A program made the position numbers and the translations under genes. The notes beneath the pieces were generated by a model. The model was not told the origin of the DNA, searched no databases, and saw only the letters and a list, made by a program, of their open reading frames with translations. Positions 11,186 to 23,400 of a DNA stretch of 64,000 nt are shown piece by piece. This stretch comes from Undaria pinnatifida (Eukaryota; Sar; Phaeophyceae; Laminariales; Alariaceae). The DNA lies in contig JABAKD010000025.1 of NCBI GenBank assembly GCA_012845835.1, positions 2,887,153 through 2,951,152 of the forward strand. The letters are read 5' to 3'. Within the stretch, counting starts at the first letter, position 1; the number at the start of each line of letters is the position of its first letter.

Positions 11186-14100
11186 CTGACAGATCAATCT
11201 ATTCGAAGAAAATCAAAAACAATGTTGCAATATGCAAACACCACCGCTGCCCCTGTATTTACGCCGAAACCAAAACAACTGGAAGAGGTCGGCAAGCCCG
11301 AAACAATGATACCCTCGCCACTCCTCGAGCTCGAACCTCACGGTAAACGACACCGTGTGGGGAAACGTCGCCGTGCGGAGTGGGCTACGGGACTGACCCT
11401 GTATATCCCTGTCGCCGTGCTCGCGACTCCTGATCGTCGTCGCGCAACGTGCATGAAATGCCGATGCGGGCTGGGCAGCTCCGGTACTACTCTGTAGAGC
11501 AGCCAGCGGTCGGTAGTGTCGAGATTGGGAGCGTTGTGCAGGGTATTCGGACTCGCAGAGGTAGAACAATGGACCAGCGGGGTGTATTTGAAGAAGCAGT
11601 GGGGGTGGCGAGGGGTGCAGCTGTTAAGGCAAGAGTGCCCGATTCCAGCGCCTCAGGGTCTCAGCGTTCTGTCCTCTAGTCCGAGCTGAGAGCCGAGACT
11701 AGAAAAAATGCGGCTCAATTTCCGTTTTCTATTTGACGGCTACGGTTTCACGGAGTTTATTATGACTAGGATGGCTTTTCTATCCGGAGGAAATGCTCGT
11801 GGAAACTGCTGTGGGAGGCAGTCTCAGTAAGGTCTCCTGTCTACGCGTGTCTAGCCCCGCTACCTTTGGCCTCCCTGCTGAGCCTGAGTGGAGATTCACT
11901 GGAAGGTGAGCTTGGGATAGTTTACGAGCGTGCCTGACTGCCCGCGATAATGCGATATGGGCCTTCATGTATGCGAAAATGTAGCCTTCACCGCCTTCTG
12001 TATACGCGTGCGGTGTGGATGACCCCTCCCTAAGCAGTCGACCTACCCCGTCATCCTCTGTCCTGGCTGGTGCGTTTTGTGTTCGAGACGCACGGAGTCA
12101 TTGTGGGGGATGCGTTCACAGCAGTTCTCTTCTCGTAGCTACCGCGTGTTCGGTGGTAGACGGTATTGGATGCCTTTGGCGATAAGGAAAACACTGTCGC
12201 TGTGCTTTCTTTTTTTTAATTGTTTTTCCTGGTGCCCGCATCAACAGCAGTCAACAGCGCAGCGCCACATTGCCGCGTACAACAATGGTGCAGCCATCCA
12301 AGCGCAAGCACAACAACACCGGTATATACCCTTGTTCCTTCAATCCAATAGCCAGAGTAGTTGCTGCTGACACCGTGTGGACAGATGGCTAGACGCTATG
12401 GTATCACCATGCCTCCGCTCCTCGCTTCTTCGCGAACATTCCCGCTTAATATATCCACTGGACATTAGAGCAGCAGTAATAATAGTGGTTAGTGCAACCG
12501 TCAACTGCTTTTTACATTTGTATGGTACGCGACACGCGACGGCTCTGCGCCCGCTCAATCCCTGCAGTCACGCCACATCCCACAGCCCACACCCCACCAT
12601 CCTCCTCGACTACTACACAAATTATGCATAGAGTCAGTGTCCTCGCCCTAGTTTCATCCCATCTGTGTACGTCTGTGTTAAGAGTGATCTGCGGCAGCAG
12701 TCCACCCCCCCCCGTCATGTAAAATAATGCGCAACAAGGAACTCAAGCGTCAAAAAAAGTTTATGGGGAAATGAGACGCCAGGAGCCGTTTTATACTAAA
12801 CTTAGTGGAGAGCACACTCGTAAGAACTCTGCCTGCTGGGTCAGTGCCGTGTATTATGCCGACTGCCTTGTTACCGCAGATGGCCGGTTCTCCCATCGTT
12901 TGCGCTTTGGGGGATCGCCGAGCCGCACGAGTACGTCGCGAGTGCGCGATACAGCCGGGCATCTGCCTTTATGTTGCTCTAACAATGTTATAACTGCTGT
13001 TATAAAAACTGGCGTGCTCGCTCTCCTCTACTCTTGTCTCGGTCCACGAGCGCGTGCGGGCAGCCAGCAGTACGCAAATACAGGAGAAGTACAGGACACC
13101 TAATCGCAAGAAACAGAAATACCATGCCATGTACTCTGTAATGAACCAGGCCAGGTTCCTTCCTTAATTGAGAGAGGTGGAGAGGTTTGCGTTTTACACT
13201 GAATTCGGCATTACAAGCCCCCGGATTGATTGTGTTCCTGTAAATATCAGCTTGCCTTTCTTGTTTTGACCAGGTATCCTGTGTCTTACTTGGTGTCCTG
13301 TTCTGCGGTCTAAAAGAGCAACTCGTGTCCCACTGCCTATGTTGTCTACATTCGCCTCCATTAGTCTATCACCAGACTGCGGGTTTGTGTATACTACAAC
13401 ACTTATTGCTCGCGATGTGTGCGCTGTAGGACAGGCGACACGTTAGGCGTTTTGGTTGGACCAGTTCAGCGCCCAATCAAAACGTCATTATACGAGTGCG
13501 TGTGTACGTGTTGTGTATGCTGTACGACAGACGACACGTAAGGCAGCGCTTTGGTCGGACCTGTTTGGTGTCCAATCAAAACCGTGGTCGTCGTCGTGTC
13601 CAATCGAAATGTGCGAATAGCATTCCTTGTCCTCATTCACAACCTCTCGCCTCGCCTCAATATCCACTGATGGCGTCCAGCGGAGTTAATACGTCAGCGC
13701 GGTGTCTGGTACGTTATTTACTGCAGTATAATTACGTATTGCTGTAAGTGTCTCCGGTAGAGCTGTGAGTCGGCACGACTGACGTCAATAACCAAACGTT
13801 TTCCGGAGGTGCCGGCTGCCCAACGTATGGAGGGTCCTTGATTGTAGGAAGGCTTGTTTATTGCGGCGTGCAGATAATGCATCGTCAGGAGTTCATTCAA
13901 GTGCAATGCGCTCTAATATACAGCAGTACGTACGGAGCTGTTACCATGTATTAGCTGACAGCTGGTACGTGGTATAGCAGCATCGTGTTGCCACGGTCTC
14001 TGCGTACGCCAGTTCGCCAGAATAATACCTGTGATACCCATAGTTGCATTTCGAGACGCACCACCAGAAAACCAGGGCTCCTGTGCTTTTTATCTGAGGT

Positions 14101-17091
14101 TATTTTATGCGGGTAGATTCATATATGAACGAAAGCGATATACAGAGTACTGCAAGTAGATTGTATACATATGGTGGTTGTAATGTTGTATACGTAGTAG
14201 TAGCGTAGTTGTACTGCCCGGGGCAGGTTTGTGCTTTTTTTGCCGATATCAGCTGTATTGGTCACCACTAAAAAATACCAGTACTTCGTACTTCCTACGT
14301 CGTATTGCATTTGCGCACAAAATTCCAGTAGTGTTAGGGCTTTGTCCAACTTTGACGAAGGGTTTAATGGTCTACACTGTAATACCTCTAACTCCTCGTT
14401 GTGTCTTCGTTCGGAAATTTCCCTAATGCGGTCGGGGTTAGCGTTAGGGTTTGTATCAGGGATGCATGTTTCGGCTAAGAACTGTGCGACCGCCGCCCGT
14501 TCACACGAAATTGGCTAAAAGTGCGAGCGGCACCCGCAAGCGGCAACCACAAATATTGCTAGAGGCATTAGCACAGGGGATGGAACACTACCATCCCTCC
14601 CGGACCAAGAATTTTAAAAAATAGGCTTTCCCAGTGTGTATGGAGGCATTTCCCACCCGGGACGATGTTGAAATTCCGCGAACGGCAAGCGATTCTGCCC
14701 AAGGCGCGTGGATCGAACGCGAGCGTAGGTGTAACGCTTGACGTGCATCCCTGGTTTGTATCATAGTCAGGTGTGTTTTCAGTTTCCAACCATTTGTCGA
14801 AGCTAGGACAAGATCAGTTGTTGTTTTCTCACATTAACTCGCATGATCAAGTCCGTGGTCACAGGACAGACTCCAGTGACACCCGTAAGTAGAAGGTCAC
14901 CGCAAGGAAAAATAAAACAAAGCAAAAGTAGGAAACGTATACGTATATCATAGCTGAAGAAAAGCGTACATCCGCCAAAAAATATAAAAATGAAATCGGA
15001 AGTCAGCGTACGTACGTAACAGGCTCATACTGGTACATACGTTTCGAGACCCGCAGCTGAAACCGACTACACCGCGTGCCGCCCAGGAAATCAAGCATGT
15101 GCAAATCAGAGGAGAAAAAGCAACAACTGATGATGAAGAAAATGAGAAAAGAGGGAAAAAGAAAGGAAGCAAGGAAGCCAGCAGGGGTGTGTGTGGCGAG
15201 TATCCTACTGTAGTCCTGGTAATGAATTTGAGAGGACAAAAGGTGATGAGAACTGTTGATGTTGCGTCATTCCAAAGCACAGCACCCACGCCGGCCAAAG
15301 CGCAGCACCTAAGCACAGGTCATGTCACACCACGTCGTTCGGGGTAACCCCTTTAGAGCCCCTACATCCCTCTCTATACTAACTTCAAGTATTTTTTTTC
15401 CCAAAATGGGTTTCCAGTTGAAGATCAGAGTTCTCGTCGGGGTTATCGTACGGGTCGGGCGCAGCGGTCATCGCTCGTCCACGGTCACAACCAATAACCA
15501 GACAAATTTCCTGGCACCAGACTTTTCTAATACAGCCTCCAACAGCATATTGTCATAGCTGCTACGTTACGGTCTTCGACGCCAATTTCTCGGGAATGAT
15601 CGGGCGTGGTGTTTATTGCCGATAGTGCCAATACCATGTGCGAGAGAGAAAAGACGTGAAAACTGTACGCGAAATACAACAATAGAGAGGGATGCGGGTA
15701 ACACTGCTGTTGTTGTGTATTTGATAGGATGGTCAGTTGGCCGGACCTGACGGCTAGGGTACTATTTTTATTGCTTGAATGGCGAATTAGGTGCACCTAT
15801 TAAATGCCCTATGCTATTAATCGGCATTTTTTAAATGTCGCGTGACATGTTGCAGTAGGCGTCACACGTTTATTTTTAGTGGAAACCCTGCCAAAGCCTC
15901 ACGTCACGTGCGCGAGACCATCTCCCGACAGCATGTTTGAGCTGCACTAATGTGGTGTTGTCGTCTTGGCTGCGATACTCATCGCCTCGGGCAATTGTCA
16001 TGTATGTTGCGTTCGTCGACGATCGCTGGGTCGAGAGCATGCAAGTTCTTATTGTTGTAGTCTTCCACAGCGGGGGCAGTTAAATGCTGCTCCTTTCTCG
16101 GAGTGGGTGATGATCTGTTTTTCAGTTTTAAGTGCACTGCATTTAACAGTGGCTGGTGCTTTTATACAGCCTTACAAAACTGCATTGCTATCAATATATC
16201 TCGTCTTGGAATGATTATCTTTTTGGGTGTATTTCGTGGTGGCTGCTGCCTTAGTCTTGTACCACTAGACTACGAGTATAGTATCTATGTTTGTCATAAT
16301 AGTATCGTTTACGGCGATAGACGGGGCGCATGCAGTGTACGATGCGATGCGGGCCACCCTAAGGGTACACATTGTTGACTTAGTCTTCAACTTGTTTACC
16401 GATTCGCTGACCACCGCTCGTTGCCTCTTGTGTACATTCCTCTCCTCGCCTCCCCTCTCGAGGGCACCTTACCACTCATTGGACACTACCCGGTATGGTC
16501 AAGGGTAACTGTGCACGGCACGAACGTACCTAGACCCAACCAAATCGACCAATGTTTGGGGCTATAGTAGCCCTCTTCGTCCGTCCCGTACACAGTGCGC
16601 GTCAACCATGTTGTCGATTATTAAAATAGGTGATAAGGCCTACTATTCAATACCCCTCTCCGCCCCTCCTCCCCCCTTCCTTTCCTCTTCCTTTCGTCGT
16701 TGTATCCGTTGTGTCAAGGATGGGACCAACCTTTTTTAGCCGTTGTAACATCCTTTTTCGATCACGGCGCCAGTCTTTACATGCAACCATTGTGTCAACA
16801 ACGTCTACGCACTCTCTGCGTCACCAAGGCAACTATTGTTTGAACGACACATGTACGATACTTGCGTAGTCCAAAAGTATCATTGCGTTAACTCAACTTC
16901 TCTGAAACCATTGTGTTTGTGCGTGCGTATGTGTGTGCTTTACCCTCTCCTTTTCACCTCGCGCCGCGCGTACACAGGATTGGCTTGAGCGCTAGCTAGT
17001 AGATACACAGCAGGGGAGGGAGACGCGCTGAATACTCTGAGGAGCACTCAGAGGAGGCGTGTTGTCGTCGGACACACCGGTAGGCAGTAAA
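11186..17091. other. Spacer between the parkin-like and SEC66-like genes
   Basis: About 5.9 kb without a supportable exon. Missing 5' exons of the parkin-like gene may be here, since the 11185 exon has an acceptor, but I could not recognise Ubl or RING0 motifs. Short frames are not conserved-looking. A GTTAGCGTTAGGGTTT stretch occurs near 14437. Confidence 0.5.
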
Positions 17092-17218
17092 ATGGCGGAG
17101 GAAACGGTCAAAATGGCGGAGGAGGCGTTTGAGGCGGGGGGGGGCGAGGGCGAGGCCGGAGAGGGGACGTCGTTCGAAAGCGTTTTCGAGAGCGTCAAGA
17201 CCAGCCTGCCCGGCCTTG
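17092..17218 (+). CDS. SEC66: SEC66 exon 1 (start)
   Basis: Two in-frame ATGs sit in a local duplication of AAAATGGCGGAGGA at 17089 and 17110, so translation could begin at either (MAEETVK- or MAEEAFE-). I take the first. Donor CCTTG|GTGAGT, phase 1. No signal peptide is seen. Confidence 0.85.
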
Positions 17219-20200
17219 GTGAGTCAGATCGAAACCTATTATTGCCATTACCATTGTACAATGCCTATCAGATACATACTATTTATTTATTAATACAGTT
17301 CCGGCGAGTACTCAAATAACAAATATCGCCTGTACTATATACTTCCACTACATATTATTCTGCGCAATATTACCGCAAATTTTATTTTTTATATATATAT
17401 CAACTTCTATTGCGAAACTTACTACTAATTGGCGAAAACCTACTGCCTACAAGTACCACGCCGACCACCAACACTGCGGCACCGACGTTTCTGCCGTACG
17501 TATTACGAAGACGTTGTTTGGTTTTTGTCTTGGTGGACTTCCTGCACGTTTTGTAACCACGGGTAGAGCTTGTTATTTACCAATACCCTCTGTACCCTTC
17601 CTAAAAGTCGTTGTTGACGTTGGTGTCGTCGTCGTCGTTGGTGTTGGTGTTAATATCGTTGCTATTGCTGGTGCTTGTGGTGGTGGTGTTGGGGCTGTTG
17701 CCGTTGGTGTTGGTGTTGATGTCGCTGCGGCTGCTGATGCTGTTGTTGCTGGTGATGTTTTTGTCGTTATCGCTGTATGCATGAAACCGTTCCTTCCACT
17801 AACGACACCCAGCGCGCCTAGGGGTCCGTCCTGTCCGTAGTAGTGTAGTAGTGGTTTTATATTGTTGCACACCTCGGGCAGATCATGATCTAGATAATAC
17901 AGATCATACAGATCATCTAGACCATCTACAGTACATCATGTATCTGTCGTTATGATGTGTTGTGCAGGATCTGTATATCGAGAGTACTTACCTAATCCCG
18001 GAAACGCTTTCTAGATCGTGCAGATCGTACGCCTCCCACCCCGCACCATGAACTAGACCATACAGGCCTTCTAACATCTAGATCATCAGGTGGGGATACA
18101 TCATCTGTCTGACGTGTGGAGTCTTGTAAGCAGTGTAAACGGAACTATTTTGTTGCGACCTCTTCCGGTGGGTAAGAATAGAAGCGCCTTACAGGTCTCC
18201 TACGCCCCGCGCAAAAACCAAAATGCGACAAAATCAATCTCTGACGGCTGCCAAAAACATTCCAGGTATCATGTATCCATCGGCGCAGACATGTAAGGAC
18301 CGTTGTGGTGCTCGTATGGACACTAAGCTGTGCTTACGTTCTCGGATAAAGTGGTATTACGGGAAGGTGCGATCGATGAACCGCAACACCCCGTAGTCAC
18401 AAGGCACTCTCACAGCAGTAGCGGAGGTTTTACCCTGATAGTCGACCCCAGCGCTTGGACTACGCTTCTACGACTTTTGTTGCCGCTCGTGTACAGCGTT
18501 GGTGTTGGCGTGGGTGTTGGCGTTAGCGTTGGTGTCAGCTTCGGAGTTAGCGCTGGCGTCAGTGGTAGCATTTGAGTTAGAGTTTGCGTTAATGTTACCG
18601 TTATCGTTGGCGGTATCATCAACGTCATGGTTGGCGGTAAGGTTGGCGTCAGCGTTAGCGTCGGAGTCAGCGTTGGAGGTTGCCTTAACGTCAGTGTTGT
18701 ATTTGAGTTTGTGTTAACGTCATCATTAGCGTTAGCGTTCGCGTTGTGGTTAAGGATAGTGTTAGCGTCAACGTCAGCGTCAGCGTCAGCGTCAGCGTCA
18801 GCGTCAGCGTCAGCGTCAGCGTCAGCGCCAGCGTCAGCGTCAGCGTCAGGGATAATGCCAGGGTTAGCGCTAGCGTTAATGTCACTGTAAGAGCACGCCA
18901 AACGATACATACAATTACATAACAATATCGTACCACATTGGCTATAATGCATGTGGTACCTGACATGCGCAAGAAAATATGCCCAGAGCCGGAAACCAGT
19001 CCAAAACCGGGAAAAAGTATACCTGGTGAAAAGTCTTTCGAGCGAATGCGAGCTACTATATTTGACGTTGCTAAAAAAAAGTATGACCCCTTTGTGATTT
19101 CCTTAAGCCGATTCTACGTCCACCAATGGAGCGTCACGTAAACGATTCAACATATCTCAGTCAAGGCACAGAAGTTTATGATAGCCGCAATTATCCAAGA
19201 TTTTTCGCAGGTCAGACTGCTGTGTCCGGGTGACCCGATCCGATCCGTGATATTCGAATACCTCCCGACTCGACCCCACCCAACCCGTAATTTTTCGAGC
19301 ACCTCCTGACCCAACCCGACTGGACGCTCGAGTTTGACAACCCCCTGGCTCGACCCCGGACCGGGTCATGACCCATCAAAACCCCTGCAAATGTCCTGCC
19401 ACGCGAGCTCCTGGCGCACAAGCTGACGACAGTCACAAATTTCCTGCTCCGCAAATTCCTCGCGACAGGTATACTCTATTTTGGAGTTTCCTGCGGCGCG
19501 CAGAAATACGGTTGCAGCCAACACAGACCCGCCTTACCCACGCTTATCCCTTGCCCCCTGCCCCCTTTCCGCGTCCCGCGTCTACCGATGCGGCGCAATT
19601 TTACGTGTATTTTCCCTTGTTATTTGTTTGGTGCTTTTTTTTCGTGGGTGTACTTGCATGCGCAGACATGTTCGACCCGAGCGTGTTCGACATCCGCATG
19701 GTGATGGGGGTGCTGGTCTGTGTGGCGTTGATGGCTTACGCCATCTTCAGGCTGTTCGTGCGCAAGTGAGTGGGATCACTTAATACGACGGTGCGTTGGC
19801 TTGCTAATAGTAAGTAGTAAATTAATTATTACTCGGCCTAGGCATTCCTGCTTGTTGCGCGGGTAGCTTGCAAAATTGTTTGTATTTGTCTCTGACTGGC
19901 TTGTCTGTGCCTGGAGTTGTAGTACGTGCGTTGTTCGGGCTGTTCGTACGCGAGTGAGTGCGACCCCCCCCCCCCTCTGAACCAACGCTTTCGCCATCGA
20001 AGAAACCACTGCACGGGGGCTGTTTACCGCGTTTTGTAGGCGCTTTGTTTTATACTTGCAGTGATGGTAACCGTGCCTGCCCCCCCGCTCCCCCTGGTAA
20101 AGGATGCGTCTGCGAGCTGAAGTTGATAGTGGAGGTGGTGTGTTGTTGCTGCTAGTGCTGTTGTTGTTGATGATGGAGGTGGTGTTGTTGCTGCTAGTGC

Positions 20201-20402
20201 TGTTGTTGTTGATGATGGTGTTACTGCTGTTGTCGTTGTTTTCGTTGCCTCTGTTGCTGTTGGTGAACTTGTTGTTGTTGTTGATGTTGATGTTGTTGAT
20301 GTTGATGTTGATGTTGATGTTGATGTTGTTGATGTTGATGTTGTTGATGTCGATATTGTTGTTGTTGTTGTTGATGTTGATGTTGATGTTGATGTTGATG
20401 TT

Positions 20403-20445
<43 letters not shown>

Positions 20446-23400
20446 TTGATGTTGATGTTGTTGATGTTGATGTTGATGTTGATGTTGATGATGTTGTTGT
20501 TGATGTTGATGTTGTTGTCGTTGTCGTTGTCGTTGTTGTCGTTGTTGTTGTTGTTGTTGTTGTTGCTGTTGCTGTGTTTTTGCTGCCGCTGTTCCTGTTG
20601 CTGTTGACTCTGCTGTTGCTGCTTTTGCTATTTTTGTTTTGTTGTCGCTGGTATTGATGCTGTCGTTGTTGTCTTTCTGCGATTTTTTTTTTTTTCCCCC
20701 AGGGTGGTGGGGGAGGACGATTTCTTCGCGGACCTAGGCATTAGCTACAAGGACTTCGACATGCCCGACGAGGTGGACGATTACTACGAGGCGAAGGAGA
20801 ACCCGGAGATCGCCAAAGACACGTGAGGAGCCTTTTAGTGATGTAAATCATCGCCTGGTATGGCTTAGAGTTGGCTGACTTTCGTTCGCTAACTGGTGAT
20901 TCGTCGACTAGGTACTTGAGAGTTGATTGCGGCTAGTCAACCCCTCGGGGCCCATGCGTACCCTGATAGTCACCAAGACAACGGCGAGTGCGATTTACTC
21001 GAGCGTCGGGTGTAGACGTGCAGCATTTCAAGTGTCATGATGCTGCCCAGGCGTCGTACATCTCCTTCCTGGCGTGTATTTCGGGGACATCCCGTACCCC
21101 GGCAGCCTGTCGAAATAAAATCACCTTGTTTCCACGCGTCGGACAGATGATCTATCCCCAGTTGATGATGTAGATCGTTCAGGAAGACCTGTATGATCTA
21201 GCTCATGTTGTCGGGTGGGGGCCGTACGATCTGCGTGATCTAACACATGCTAAAGGGGTTGGGTCTGTACTCCACATATACAGATCCTGCGCAACATCTT
21301 TTAACGGCAGCTATGGTGAAGGATATAGAACAGCATGTTTTATACTATGGGATATATTGTAGATTCTCTAAATGATCTTAATCGTGACCTGTGCGAGGTT
21401 TGCGTTTTTCTTCCTGATTTCCCAAAGGATTTAAGGAGTTATTCGTTTTTGTGTATCTGGCGGGTGGGTTTGTGGCTGGCGATATGTATCAGGTAATTCT
21501 TACGTAGGAAGGCTAAAAATCGGTTGTTTGGCTCTCTCCGCCACCCACCTATAATGACTATTAAAATTGCCGTCGAACTCTAGTCCAGCCCAAACGAATC
21601 CCAATCGCCTTTTTGTTGCGTTACAAGGGCAGGGAAGGAGGTCCCGTATCTTTGTCTGTCTCGCTCTCGATTGTATTTCCCGCCCCAGTAGACTTGGACT
21701 TGGCCATGTTTTCAATTACGTAGTTAAAAACATATTATACCGTACCAAGAATAGTACTATTAGTATGCAGTAGTACCAAGAGTACAACCGTATTTTATTT
21801 TTTGGGGTGGTCCGCACTTTTTTATCGGGAAATCCTAAACGCACGGCGACGCCGGGCTCCGGGCTTAGCCATAGTCTGGGTTAGGGTTAGGATTGGCGTT
21901 GGGGTTTTGGTGGGGTTGTGTCTAGGTGCCCGTTTGAATAGTAACAGAGCAACACCCGAAAACATTTTTCAGAAAAATCCTCTTGTATCATACTGCTGTA
22001 TGTAGGTATTTTTTTTGGTAGTCAGTCTGGTATGTTTCGTGAGTCACGACTGGCGAAGCGACCTCTTTCCTCCTCCTATCCCGCATCTCGTGTGTGTCAG
22101 GGGTAAGCTGCGGAACGCCCTCCTCAAGCGGGCAATAGCGGACATCCCCATCATTTTGCGCATGCAGAACGAAGGCCCGGGCATCTACAACATGTACCAG
22201 CAGGCCATGATCGGAGAGAAGGAGTGGCACGCTTTCCAAGAGTGAGTGGACTAACGCCTGTCTTCTTCGTGGTGCACCGCTGTGGTCGTATCAATGGGCA
22301 TTTTACCTTACATAGAATGGTTGGATACATTTTGTCAGGGAGTTCAATTGTCATTATCGGCGTTTCTTGTGAGCTCTTGAGATCTTGAGATACGAACGGG
22401 CAGGTCCATGGCCGATGACAGGTCACTTCCCCGTGTGATAACGAAGGAACTATTGCATTGTGGACAAACGCACTCCGAGCCTACGAGGGGAAGTCCTCGG
22501 GGCTGATACCACCGGGCCCGCGGTCGCGCGATTCGGTACAATTCAAATGAATTGGGTAGGTTCTGCTTACTGCCCAAAACGTGACCTATTTACTTTTCGG
22601 AGGCCGGAAAAGACACTGTTTGTGCGTGCTGGTGTGGGACACCAGCGGAAAGCAATGGAAGACCCTACAGCAGCAAGAGGAGCGCAAGCGCAGGGCGCTG
22701 GCGGAGTCCATTCTGCAAGTTGGGGCAACACGAGAGGTGGAGGCCGTGCCGGTGGCGGGCTGAAGCCGGAAGTCAAGGTGACGATGGGAGGAGACAGACC
22801 ACCTAGGTTGGGTGGTGACGTTACCTTCGAAGATATGCCTGAATTTCTTGTTGCCTACTCGGAGTATTAGCAGCAGATGCATATCACAAACCAAGATGGA
22901 GGAGACCGGGTAGGGCGAGGAGGCGAGAGCTGGTAGATTCGGCGACCCAAATGATGGTAGCTGGCGAGTTCTACGATGGCAAGCCCTGGGTCGACCTCTC
23001 CGACGAGGAGCTAATGCAAGGGCTTAAAATTTTTGCTGGCGTTATATACAGCAGACGAGTGATGAAGATTTTTGCCGCCAGACATTCCGTGTGCTGAAGA
23101 TGGATGCGAGCGTGCCGGAAGATAGGGTGTTTATGCAAAAACGTGCCTTGCGGAAATACCTTGCTGACAGCGGGCTCACGGAGGTGGTGAGGCCCGACGG
23201 TCGGCAGTACACGCTAAAACATGGCAAGGTGCTGGTTGAGGCAATAGCGGCGGGAATCGAGCCACTCGAGTTCCGCCGTAGGGTGGAAAAAAAGATGTGT
23301 TTCGATCTCGTAACGCGTGACCCTGACGCACTGTTCAACATTATTGCCAAGCTGTAATTGAGATCAATGATGCTGAACGTCGGCAAACAGCGCGACTCTA

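Noticed and set aside
20104-20607. 167-residue Leu/Met-rich open frame
   Set aside because: Produced by TTG/GAT trinucleotide repeats in SEC66 intron 2; no start context or conservation signal.
21885-21905. Telomere-like TTAGGGTTAGG
   Set aside because: Only two units; too short to indicate an interstitial telomere.
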